DNA of 27,761 nt from an uncultured Collinsella sp. (GTDB taxonomy: Bacteria; Actinomycetota; Coriobacteriia; Coriobacteriales; Coriobacteriaceae): the NCBI GenBank assembly GCA_902470895.1, contig CABRID010000011.1, forward strand, positions 1 through 27,761. The letters run 5' to 3'. The position numbers and the translations under genes were made by a program. Positions 14,824 through 24,140 of this stretch are shown here, one piece after another. Within the stretch, counting starts at the first letter, position 1; each line of letters begins with the position of its first letter. The notes below the pieces were generated by a model. It was not told where the DNA came from, made no database searches, and saw only the letters and a list, made by a program, of their open reading frames with translations.

Positions 14824-16080
14824 TTACATCCCCGTTAGCAGCACGATGTCGAGAATCGTCACGATGGCGCCGATCCCTACGAGCAACGCGTTGAGCGGGC
14901 GCGAGTTGGCGTATTTACCCATGACGCGGCGTGAGCTGGTGAGTCGTATGAGCACAAAGACCGTAATTGGCAGCTGAAGCGACAGCAGCGCCTGACTCCA
15001 AATGAGACCCTCAAAAGGATTCGGGACGACCAGGCACGCCGCTACTGCGCCGACGAAACAGGCCGCCACCCCGATCGAGGAATGTCGGTCGTGGATGTCG
15101 TATTCCTCATCGAACATGCCCGCGGTGATGGTGCCCGCCGCCATGCCCGCCGTCACACTACTCGATATGCCCGCAAACAGCAGTGCCACCGCAAAGATGG
15201 TCGAGCTCGCCGGGCCCAAGATGGGGGAGAGCGTGGTCGCTGCGACGGCGAGGTCGTCTACGACAATGCCGTGCGCAAAGAAGGTCGTTGCGGCCAGGAT
15301 GACCATGGCCGAGTTGATTGCCCAGCCCACGCCCATCGAAAAGAGCGTGTCGAAGAGCTCGTAGCGCAGACGTTCTTCGATAACCTGCTCGCCTTGGCCT
15401 TCGAAGTGCATGGATTGGATGACCTCGGAGTGCAGGAAGAGGTTGTGGGGCATAACGACCGCGCCTAGGACACTTACGATAATCGCGGCCGAGCCGGTGG
15501 GCATACTGGGTGTGATCCAGCTTGTGGCGGCTTGCGGCCAGTCGACCTTGACCAGCGCAAGCTCGGCGAAAAACGAGAGTCCCACTACGCCCACGAAGGC
15601 GATGATCCAGCGTTCGGCGCGTTTGTAGGAGCTTGTCATGAGCATGGCAATCGATGCCGCCGCCACGATGATGCAGCCGGCGCGTACGGGCAGCCCAAAG
15701 AGCATTTGAAGGGCAATCGCACCACCCAGGACTTCGGCCATGGCGGTGGCGATGGTCGCGAGATGGGCGCTGGCGAGCACGGCGCGTCCCACGATGCGGG
15801 GGAGAAAGCGGGTCGTGGCCTCGGCGAGACAGGCGCCCGTGGCGATACCCAGGTGCGCCGCGTTGTGCTGCAGCACAATGAGCATAATCGTGGACAGCGT
15901 GACGATCCACAGCAGCGCGTAGCCAAACTGCGAGCCCGCGGCCATATTGGAGGCCCAGTTGCCCGGGTCGATAAAGCCGACGGTCACGAGCAGTCCGGGG
16001 CCGATATGCCGGGCGATATCCAGACCTCCGTGGCCTCCGGTGCGGTGCGAGCCAAAGTGTTGTTTGAGATGGTTGAGCAT
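14824..16080 (-). CDS. mntH: NRAMP-family divalent metal transporter (MntH-like)
   Basis: A proton-coupled Mn2+/Fe2+ importer of the inner membrane. The 418-residue protein has about 11 TM segments. The metal-binding motif of TM1, DPGN (Asp38-Asn41, in TVGFIDPGNWAS), and that of TM6, VVMPHNLFLHS, are both intact. I start at the ATG 16080 (MLNHLKQHFG) because GGAG lies just upstream on the minus strand; a longer TTG start at 16116 would lie at the predicted -10 element. It is divergent from the repeat array and gltB, and convergent with the rubredoxin gene. Its promoter carries a candidate metalloregulator operator. Confidence 0.93.
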   Translation of the reverse strand: MLNHLKQHFGSHRTGGHGGLDIARHIGPGLLVTVGFIDPGNWASNMAAGSQFGYALLWIVTLSTIMLIVLQHNAAHLGIATGACLAEATTRFLPRIVGRAVLASAHLATIATAMAEVLGGAIALQMLFGLPVRAGCIIVAAASIAMLMTSSYKRAERWIIAFVGVVGLSFFAELALVKVDWPQAATSWITPSMPTGSAAIIVSVLGAVVMPHNLFLHSEVIQSMHFEGQGEQVIEERLRYELFDTLFSMGVGWAINSAMVILAATTFFAHGIVVDDLAVAATTLSPILGPASSTIFAVALLFAGISSSVTAGMAAGTITAGMFDEEYDIHDRHSSIGVAACFVGAVAACLVVPNPFEGLIWSQALLSLQLPITVFVLIRLTSSRRVMGKYANSRPLNALLVGIGAIVTILDIVLLTGM

Positions 16081-16116
16081 GGTGAGCTCCTGCGTGCCGT
16101 TTGTTTGACGCCGCAA

Positions 16117-16145
16117 AGCATACCCGTTTTAGACTAAAAAGTTAA
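16117..16145 (-). promoter_or_regulatory. mntH promoter
   Basis: On the minus strand TTAACT (16145-16140) and TATGCT (16122-16117) are spaced by 17 nt. Each matches four of six consensus bases. The spacer is filled by the palindrome described separately. Confidence 0.45.
16127..16139. promoter_or_regulatory. candidate metal-repressor operator in the mntH promoter
   Basis: TTTTAGACTAAAA is a perfect 13-bp palindrome around a central A and falls exactly between the proposed -35 and -10 elements. A related GACTAA occurs again at 16150-16155. DtxR/MntR-type regulators bind TTAG/CTAA-containing palindromes, which fits control by manganese or iron. Regulator identity is inferred. Confidence 0.5.
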
Positions 16146-16202
16146 CCAAGACTAACAAAATTGTTGTATTTGAATGGGACGGTGAAAGGGGATTGCCGAA
16201 AT

Positions 16203-16419
16203 GTCTTGATCTGTAACAACTGGGGATGGAAATTGGGTCTAGGTGTTACAGATCAAGACAGGAAGAAATGGTCCTATGGAAAATCTCGATCTGTAACAGC
16301 TGACCGCCAAAACTGACCCTTCGTGTTACAGATTGAGACATTCGGAACCGTCTCTCGAAAACATCTTGATCTGTAACAGTTAGTCGTCGAAATTGGGTCT
16401 TACTGTTACAGATTGAGAT
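16203..16419. repeat. array A: three 57-nt inverted repeats, 80-bp period
   Basis: Units start at 16203, 16283 and 16363 (periods 80 and 80). Each has a 15-nt left arm (GTCTTGATCTGTAAC, ATCTCGATCTGTAAC, ATCTTGATCTGTAAC), a 27-nt loop and a complementary right arm (for example GTTACAGATCAAGAC at 16245-16259). Unit 1 pairs perfectly, even over 17 bp. Spacers of 23 nt are unrelated to each other. The array lies between divergent mntH and gltB promoters. Confidence 0.95.
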
Positions 16420-16435
16420 GTTTGAAGCGGTGAGC

Positions 16436-16510
16436 TTACAGGCCGAACTTGGGGCCCTTGTTGTCGCCCTTGAGGTCGGCGGTGTCCACTCGTAGGGCGT
16501 GCGTTACGCG
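16436..16510 (-). pseudogene. possible C-terminal gene remnant
   Basis: Reading the minus strand from 16510 to a TAA at 16438-16436 gives RVTHALRVDTADLKGDNKGP followed by KFGL, with codons that nearly all end in G or C, like real genes here. No start codon or longer open frame precedes it (a TGA lies at 16570-16568). It may be the decayed 3' end of a gene lost upstream of gltB. I do not recognise the peptide, and chance remains possible. Confidence 0.3.
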
Positions 16511-16603
16511 ATTGTTTCGAAACGGGCGGGAAACACAACGGGTCGGCGATGCTCCTAGTATGCCTATTCAACTGACTGTCTAAATATCTAGGGGAGGATC
16601 GCG

Positions 16604-19600
16604 ATGCAGGCAGATTCCGCTCAGCAGCAGGGCCTTTATCGCCCCGAATTCGACCACGATGCATGTGGCATCGGCGCGCTTGCCGATATCAACGGCGAGC
16701 GCCATCACCAGATCCTGGACGACGCACTGTCCATTCTGGTCAACTTGGAGCACCGCGGCGGCACCGGACTCGAGAAGAACACCGGCGACGGCGCCGGCAT
16801 CCTGTTCCAGGTTCCGCATCACTTTTTCCGCAAAGAGGCTCAAAAGTGCGGCCAGATTCTGCCGGCAGAGGGCGACTATGGCGTGGCCATGCTGTTCTTC
16901 CCGCAGGACGACAAGGGCGTAGAGGATGCCCGTCGCGTGTTTGAGGAGGGCTGCGCCGAGGCCGGCGTGCCGCTGCTCTTTTGGCGCGAGGTGCCGGTCG
17001 ACCCGCACGACCTGGGCGAGACAGCCCGCGCCTGCATGCCTACCATCCTGCAGGCCTTTCTGGGCCGCCCCGACGACACGCCGGCAGGTGACGCATTCGA
17101 GCGCCGCCTGTACGTGTGCCGCCGCACCATCGAGAAGAAGGCCGACGCCGAGTTTGCCCTGCGCGACAAGATCTTCTATGTGTGCTCCATGAGCTCGCGC
17201 ACCATCGTGTACAAAGGCATGCTTGTGGCCACACAGATGCGCCGCTTCTTCATCGACCTCAACGACGCCGCCGTCAAAACGGCCGTGGCACTCGTCCACT
17301 CGCGCTACTCCACCAACACTACGCCCAGCTGGGAGCGCGCGCACCCCAACCGCTTTATCATCCACAACGGCGAGATCAACACCCTCAAGGGCAACGTCAA
17401 CTGGATTCGTGCCCGCGAGCCCAACCTGTACAGCCCCGTGCTGCAGCACGATCTTGAGCGCGTGATGCCCATCATCAACCGCGAGGGTTCCGACTCCGCG
17501 ATTCTGGATAACGTGCTCGAATTTTTGGTCATGAACGGTCGCCCGCTCACGCGTGCCGCGTCCATGTTGCTGCCTGAGCCGTGGGACCACAACGACAGCC
17601 TGAGTGAGGAGCGCCGCGCCTACGACGCTTACCAGTCCATGCTCATGGAGCCGTGGGATGGCCCGGCGGCCATCGCCTTTACCGACGGTCGCACGCTGGG
17701 TGCCGCCCTCGACCGTAACGGCCTGCGTCCCGCCCGCTACTATGTGACGCGCGACGGTCGCTTTATGCTGGCGAGCGAGGTGGGCACCATCGAGGTGAGC
17801 CCCGAGAACATCCTGACGAGCGGTTGTTTGGGACCGGGCCAGATGCTCGAGGTGGACTTTGCCCGTGGCCGCGTGATCTACAACGACGAGCTGCGCGCCC
17901 GCTACGCCAAGGAAAAGCCCTACCGCGATTGGATCGCTGAGGAGACGCTGACGGTCGACGCGCTCGATAAGCCTGCCGCGGCGACGCCGGCCGAGGACGC
18001 CGAGGTGCCCGCCGCCGTGCGCATGGCCAAGCTCGGCTACCACTGGGATGATGTTGACGAGGTCGTGCGTCCCATGGCCCAGCAGGGCAAGGCGCCGCTC
18101 GCCTCGATGGGCATCGATGCGCCGCTGGCCTGCCTGTCCAAGAAGACGTGCTCGTTCTACGACTACTTCTATCAGCTGTTCGCCCAGGTCACGAACCCGC
18201 CGATCGACGCCCTGCGCGAGCATATGGTCACCTCGACCACGCTCTACCTGGGCAATCACGGCAACCTGCTCGAGGACTCCCGCGCGGCTTGCCAGCTGGT
18301 GCGCCTGGAGCGCCCGCTGCTGAGCGAGGAGGAGTTCGACCGCATTTGCGCGATTGACCGTGTTGGCTTTAAGACCCGCCGGTTCCGTGCCGTCTACCGC
18401 CGCGATGCCGGCGAGGGCGCGCTGCAGGCTGCGCTCAAGCAGCTTGCCGAAGACGTCGAGGCTGCGGTTCGCGATGGCGTGAACATCGTGGTGCTGAGCG
18501 ATCGCGCCGGAGCGGGCGAGGTGCCCGTGCCGTCGCTGCTCGCCGTGGGCTGCGTGCACAACCACCTGATCCGTGCCGGCGTGCGCACCTTTGCCGATAT
18601 CGTGGTGGAGTGCGGCGACGCCGTGTCCCCGCACGACTTTGCGGCGCTGGTGGGCTACTCCGCAAGCGGCATCTACCCGTACAACGCGCATGCGTGCATC
18701 CGCAATCTGGCGACACGCGGCGACCTGGACGTAACGACCGAGCAGGGCATCGCCAATTACAACAAGGCCGCGACGGCGGGCATCGTCTCCATCATGTCCA
18801 AGATGGGCATCTCCACGGTGCAGAGCTACCACTCCGCGCAGATCTTCGAGGCCGTTGGCTTTACGCCGGAGTTCGTCAACGCGTACTTCGCCGGCACGGT
18901 GAGCCGTGTGGGCGGTATGGGTGTCGAGGACGTCGAACGCGAGCAAAATGAGCGCTATGACGCCGCGCTCGCTATCCTTAAGAGCCCGGCTCCCGATCAG
19001 CTGCCCACGTTGGGCCTGACCAAGTGGCGCCCGCTCGGCGGCGAGGATCACCTCATCGATCCGCAGACTGTCTACTTGCTGCAGACCGCCTGCCGTGAGG
19101 ACAGCTACGACACCTTTAAGGAGTACAGCGCCCGCCTGCACCGCACCGGCCGTGCCGTGCGCCTGCGCGACCTGCTGGACTTTGATGCCAGCGGCCGCAC
19201 CCCGGTTTCGCTTGACGAGGTGGAGCCCGCGCTCAATATCGTCCGCCGCTTTAACACCGGCGCCATGTCGTACGGTTCCATAAGCAAAGAGGCACACGAG
19301 TGCATGGCCATCGCCATGAACCGCCTGCACGGCCGCTCCAACTCGGGCGAGGGCGGCGAGGACCCGCGCCGCGAGACCCCGCTGGCCAACGGTGACTCTA
19401 AGAACTCCGCCATCAAGCAGGTGGCAAGCGCGCGCTTTGGCGTGACGAGCCGCTACCTGTGCAGCGCCTTCGAGATTCAGATCAAGATGGCCCAGGGCGC
19501 CAAGCCCGGCGAGGGCGGACACCTGCCCGGCAAGAAGGTCTACCCCTGGATCGCCGAGGTTCGTCAGTCCACGCCCGGCATCGGCCTGATCTCGCCTCCG

Positions 19601-21232
19601 CCGCACCACGACATCTACTCCATCGAGGACTTGGCGGAGCTGATCTTCGATCTTAAGAACGCCAACCCCGGTGCGCGCGTGTCGGTCAAGCTGGTCAGCG
19701 AGGCCGGCGTCGGCACCATCGCCACCGGTGTGGCCAAGGGCGCTGCCGACAAGATCTTGATCAGCGGCCACAACGGCGGCTCCGGTGCTGCGGCGCGCGA
19801 TTCGATCTGGCACGCCGGTCTGCCGCTGGAGCTTGGCCTTGCCGAGGCCCGGCAGACGCTGCTGCAAAACGGCCTGCGCTCACGCGTGGTGCTCGAGGCC
19901 GATGGCAAGCTCATGGACGGCACCGATGTTGCCGTCGCCTGCCTGCTGGGTGCCGAGGAGTTTGGCTTTGCGACCATGCCGCTCATCTCCATGGGCTGCC
20001 TCATGCAGCGCGACTGCCAGCAGGATACCTGCCCGGCCGGCATCGCCACGCAGAACTGCCGTCTGCGTCACGGCTTCCGCGGCAAGCCCGAGCACGTTGA
20101 GCACTTTATGCTCTTTGTGGCCGAGCAGCTGCGCGAGGTCATGGCACGCCTGGGCTTCCGCACCATCGACGAGATGGTCGGCCATCCCGAGTGCCTGCGC
20201 CAGATTGAGGTGCCGGGCAACCGCAAGGCCAACCTGCTCGATCTGTCGCCCGTGCTGGCGAGCGCGACCTGTGAGTTTGGTGCCCACATCCCGGGTGCCG
20301 ACGGCCGTCACTTCCTGCCCCAGATGGCTGCGGACAGCGAGCTCGGCAAGACGCTCGACTCTACGCTGTTTGTCCCCTATACGGCCGATGCCCGTGCGCA
20401 CCTGCGTCCGATTCGTTTCCATGCCGACATCGCCAACGTCAACCGTTGCGTTGGCACCATCTTGGGCAATGCGGTGACCAAGGCACATCCCGAGGGCCTG
20501 CCCGCCGGCTCCATCACCATCGATTGCGATGGCTCGGCCGGTCAGAGCTTTGGCGCCTTCCTGCCGCGCGGCGTGACGCTCAACGTGTGCGGCGACGCCA
20601 ACGACTACTTTGGTAAGGGCCTTTCGGGCGGCGAGGTCTCCGTGCGCCCCAACCCGCATGCGACCTACAAGTTCGACGAGAACATCATCGTGGGCAACGT
20701 TGCGTTCTTTGGCGCTACGAGCGGCCGCGGCTTCATTAACGGCCTGGCAGGCCAGCGTTTTGCCGTACGCAACTCCGGCGCCACCGTGGTGGTCGAGGGC
20801 TGCGGCAACCATGGCTGCGAGTACATGACGGGCGGCGTGGCTTACGTCTTTGACCAGTACGGCACGCTCGATGCCCGTGTGAACCACGAGAGCGTTGAGC
20901 TCAAGGCCCCGACGGCCGGCGAGCTGGCGCAGATTCGCGCGCTCATCCAGGAGCACGTGGACGCGACGCAGAGCCCGCGCGGCATTAAGCTGCTCTACAG
21001 CTTTGAGACGATGAGCAAGCACTTTGTGAAGGTCATTCCAACCGAGTACGAGCGCGTGCTGGCGATTGTCGCCGCCGCCGAGGCCGTCGGCAAGACGCAT
21101 GCGCAGGCCGAGGAGCTGGCGTTTGACATTGTGACCGGTCGCGCGAGTGCCGCGGATGTTGCTCGCTTCGATGTTGCGGGCGCTGCGTCCGTGGCTGCCA
21201 GCTCTGTTGCTTCGACTAAGAAGGAGGCGTAA
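16604..21232 (+). CDS. gltB: Glutamate synthase large (alpha) subunit GltB
   Basis: GltB makes glutamate from glutamine and 2-oxoglutarate. The 1542-residue chain is full length. Domains in order: an N-terminal class II glutamine amidotransferase (about 21-430) whose nucleophile Cys21 in FDHDACGIGA would be exposed after removal of a 20-residue propeptide; a central domain (about 480-770); the FMN-binding synthase domain (about 840-1240), which includes the 3Fe-4S cysteines Cys1132, Cys1138 and Cys1143 (C-x5-C-x4-C in GCLMQRDCQQDTCPAG); and a GXGXG beta-helix domain (about 1290-1490). GGGGAGG (16591-16597) precedes ATG 16604. gltD follows after 5 nt. The 184-nt stretch after array A contains its unrecognised promoter. 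Confidence 0.97.
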   Translation: MQADSAQQQGLYRPEFDHDACGIGALADINGERHHQILDDALSILVNLEHRGGTGLEKNTGDGAGILFQVPHHFFRKEAQKCGQILPAEGDYGVAMLFFPQDDKGVEDARRVFEEGCAEAGVPLLFWREVPVDPHDLGETARACMPTILQAFLGRPDDTPAGDAFERRLYVCRRTIEKKADAEFALRDKIFYVCSMSSRTIVYKGMLVATQMRRFFIDLNDAAVKTAVALVHSRYSTNTTPSWERAHPNRFIIHNGEINTLKGNVNWIRAREPNLYSPVLQHDLERVMPIINREGSDSAILDNVLEFLVMNGRPLTRAASMLLPEPWDHNDSLSEERRAYDAYQSMLMEPWDGPAAIAFTDGRTLGAALDRNGLRPARYYVTRDGRFMLASEVGTIEVSPENILTSGCLGPGQMLEVDFARGRVIYNDELRARYAKEKPYRDWIAEETLTVDALDKPAAATPAEDAEVPAAVRMAKLGYHWDDVDEVVRPMAQQGKAPLASMGIDAPLACLSKKTCSFYDYFYQLFAQVTNPPIDALREHMVTSTTLYLGNHGNLLEDSRAACQLVRLERPLLSEEEFDRICAIDRVGFKTRRFRAVYRRDAGEGALQAALKQLAEDVEAAVRDGVNIVVLSDRAGAGEVPVPSLLAVGCVHNHLIRAGVRTFADIVVECGDAVSPHDFAALVGYSASGIYPYNAHACIRNLATRGDLDVTTEQGIANYNKAATAGIVSIMSKMGISTVQSYHSAQIFEAVGFTPEFVNAYFAGTVSRVGGMGVEDVEREQNERYDAALAILKSPAPDQLPTLGLTKWRPLGGEDHLIDPQTVYLLQTACREDSYDTFKEYSARLHRTGRAVRLRDLLDFDASGRTPVSLDEVEPALNIVRRFNTGAMSYGSISKEAHECMAIAMNRLHGRSNSGEGGEDPRRETPLANGDSKNSAIKQVASARFGVTSRYLCSAFEIQIKMAQGAKPGEGGHLPGKKVYPWIAEVRQSTPGIGLISPPPHHDIYSIEDLAELIFDLKNANPGARVSVKLVSEAGVGTIATGVAKGAADKILISGHNGGSGAAARDSIWHAGLPLELGLAEARQTLLQNGLRSRVVLEADGKLMDGTDVAVACLLGAEEFGFATMPLISMGCLMQRDCQQDTCPAGIATQNCRLRHGFRGKPEHVEHFMLFVAEQLREVMARLGFRTIDEMVGHPECLRQIEVPGNRKANLLDLSPVLASATCEFGAHIPGADGRHFLPQMAADSELGKTLDSTLFVPYTADARAHLRPIRFHADIANVNRCVGTILGNAVTKAHPEGLPAGSITIDCDGSAGQSFGAFLPRGVTLNVCGDANDYFGKGLSGGEVSVRPNPHATYKFDENIIVGNVAFFGATSGRGFINGLAGQRFAVRNSGATVVVEGCGNHGCEYMTGGVAYVFDQYGTLDARVNHESVELKAPTAGELAQIRALIQEHVDATQSPRGIKLLYSFETMSKHFVKVIPTEYERVLAIVAAAEAVGKTHAQAEELAFDIVTGRASAADVARFDVAGAASVAASSVASTKKEA

Positions 21233-21237
21233 GTGCC

Positions 21238-22719
<1,482 letters not shown>

Positions 22720-22730
22720 AGTAGTCATTT

Positions 22731-22784
22731 AAGAGTGTCCCCAATGACTAGTCATTTTTTTGTCTAGTCGTTGGGGACACTCTT
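22731..22784. repeat. 54-nt long inverted repeat after gltD
   Basis: The 21-nt left arm (22731-22751, starting AAGAGTGTCCCCAA) and right arm (22764-22784, ending GGGGACACTCTT) pair at 20 of 21 positions, the exception being a G-U type mismatch. The 12-nt loop contains seven T's. It may terminate gltBD transcription through structure, though the T-run is in the loop; the GTGTCCCC arm suggests an interspersed repeat family. Confidence 0.85.
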
Positions 22785-23061
22785 TGCGAGCGATTTGCTC
22801 GTTTGTCGACGTACGGGTGTTCATTTGTCGACTTCTTGGGCTGTGGTCACCTGTTGTTTCTGTGGTGGCTGTGGGTATCTGGCTCAAAAGGGCGGGTTGG
22901 CCGTCTATGTTTACCTGCGGTTTTGTTGCGGTGCGCATTTTCGGTCAAGCATCCCGTCAAGTGTTTGGTCAGCAGTTGGTTTGCAGCCGGAGGCCTATTT
23001 TGCCCGCGCTGGTCGTGGCTGCCCACCCTCCTCGTAAGCTCAAATTGAGGTTCATCAGTTT
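22785..23061. other. 277-nt gap with no convincing gene
   Basis: This stretch is rich in G and T on the plus strand and unlike coding DNA nearby. Frames in it lack ribosome-binding sites and codon bias. It holds a direct repeat TTTGTCGAC (near 22802 and 22823) and, at its end, CCTCCTC (23027-23033), complementary to the next gene's ribosome-binding site. No promoter was recognised. Confidence 0.5.
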
Positions 23062-23068
23062 GAGGAGG
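23027..23068 (+). promoter_or_regulatory. possible hairpin masking the ribosome-binding site of the next gene
   Basis: CCTCCTC (23027-23033) is the exact complement of GAGGAGG (23062-23068), the ribosome-binding site 5 nt before the GTG start at 23074. Pairing across the 28-nt loop would hide it. Confidence 0.35.
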
Positions 23069-23073
23069 ATGCC

Positions 23074-23781
23074 GTGACTGACCACGTTTTAGACCGAGCA
23101 CAGCTGGCCGAAGCCGTCGGCAACGATATTGCCGACATGGCCCATTTTTGGATGCTGCGGAAGTTTCAGTTTTTGGAGCCGGCGCGCGAGCAGTTCGAGA
23201 TCATTGTCGACCCGTGGCTCGGCTATTGCACCGAGCCTTCCCAAAACGAAATCATGGCCTACAACATGGCATTTACCGATTGGCTGCTCTTCGAGCGCCC
23301 CTATCGCCATGGCAAGACGCTGCTCGAGCTGTATGTTGACGAGCCGCCGGCATCGCTTTCGCCTGTCTCGCTCAAGCGGCTCGAGCAGGTACGCGACACG
23401 CAGTATTTCTCGCGCTTTGGCATTTTGGACAAGGATCCTGCGAACGGCATGGCTGCGCTGAAGGATACGCGCACCGACCGTCGCTTTGATGTCTACGACC
23501 CGCATATCGTGCAAAAGGAGCATTGGAGCGACGGCGCGATTGCGGTGCGCCTCGCCTGCGTCGACGATGTCTGGCTGACGGCGGGGCAGCTCTACCTGTA
23601 TGACATCGCGCGCCTGAGCGACACGGCGGTCGATGGGCCGGGTGCGGTGCATCCGGAGGACCTGCAGGACGGCTTCGACACCTCGTGCATCAGCTTCTTT
23701 TTGCGCCTGGTCCGCGACATCATGGGCGCCCAGGGGCGCTACGTAAAGTCCCTCAACATCTACGAGCAGGAGTGGGAGTAG
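23074..23781 (+). CDS. hypothetical 235-aa protein
   Basis: A soluble, acidic 235-residue protein beginning MTDHVLDRAQLAEAVGNDIA. It has no signal peptide or TM segment and no motif I can assign. It contains aromatic-rich segments (MAHFWMLRKFQFL; AFTDWLLFERPYRHGKTLLEL) and a C-terminal helix CISFFLRLVRDIMGAQGRY. The alternation resembles uncharacterised helical proteins of Gram-positive bacteria, but no family is claimed. The GTG start at 23074 follows GAGGAGG (23062-23068). Codon use fits neighbouring genes. It ends 36 nt before repeat array B. Confidence 0.85.
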   Translation: MTDHVLDRAQLAEAVGNDIADMAHFWMLRKFQFLEPAREQFEIIVDPWLGYCTEPSQNEIMAYNMAFTDWLLFERPYRHGKTLLELYVDEPPASLSPVSLKRLEQVRDTQYFSRFGILDKDPANGMAALKDTRTDRRFDVYDPHIVQKEHWSDGAIAVRLACVDDVWLTAGQLYLYDIARLSDTAVDGPGAVHPEDLQDGFDTSCISFFLRLVRDIMGAQGRYVKSLNIYEQEWE

Positions 23782-23817
23782 GGGATGTGACTGGCGTCTC
23801 CTGCTGCCCCTGACTTT

Positions 23818-24114
23818 GTCTCAATCTGTAACGTTTAGGGACAAAAAACCGGTCTACCTGTTACAGATCGAGACGAACGCTTGGGCGCCGCTGGTTTGTC
23901 TAAATCTGTAACGTTTGGGGGCTGGAGAACGTCTAACTGTTACAGAACGAGACGTTTGGCACCTGGTTGGGGGAATGTCTCAATCTGTAACATCTACAGG
24001 CCAAAACTCGACCCAACTGTTACAGATCGAGACAAAGGTTGGACGCGGTGCCGAAAGATCTTGATCTGTAACATCTAGAGGCTCAAAGACTGTCTTCCTG
24101 TTACAGATCAAGAC
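23818..24114. repeat. array B: four 57-nt inverted repeats, ~80-bp period
   Basis: Units start at 23818, 23898, 23977 and 24058 (periods 80, 79, 81). Left arms are GTCTCAATCTGTAAC, GTCTAAATCTGTAAC, GTCTCAATCTGTAAC and ATCTTGATCTGTAAC; right arms are GTTACAGATCGAGAC and variants. Loops are 27 nt (26 in the second). Arm pairing is kept with a few mismatches. The array occupies the whole gap between the 235-aa gene and the AbiEi-like gene. Confidence 0.95.
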
Positions 24115-24140
24115 ATTTGTCAGCGGCGGTAACAGCGGCG

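Noticed and set aside
16580..19867. 1095-codon open frame on the minus strand
   Set aside because: It lies entirely opposite gltB, which has full-length domain and motif support. High GC at third positions removes stop codons on the opposite strand; the peptide is low-complexity and unlike a folded protein.
22760..23077. 105-codon plus-strand frame and overlapping minus-strand frames in the gltD downstream gap
   Set aside because: No ribosome-binding site, starts within or next to the hairpin, poor codon bias and no recognisable protein features.
23881..24078. short plus-strand frames within arrays B and C
   Set aside because: The frames run through the hairpin units because these lack stops in one frame by chance; the peptides simply repeat the SICNI-type translation of the arms.
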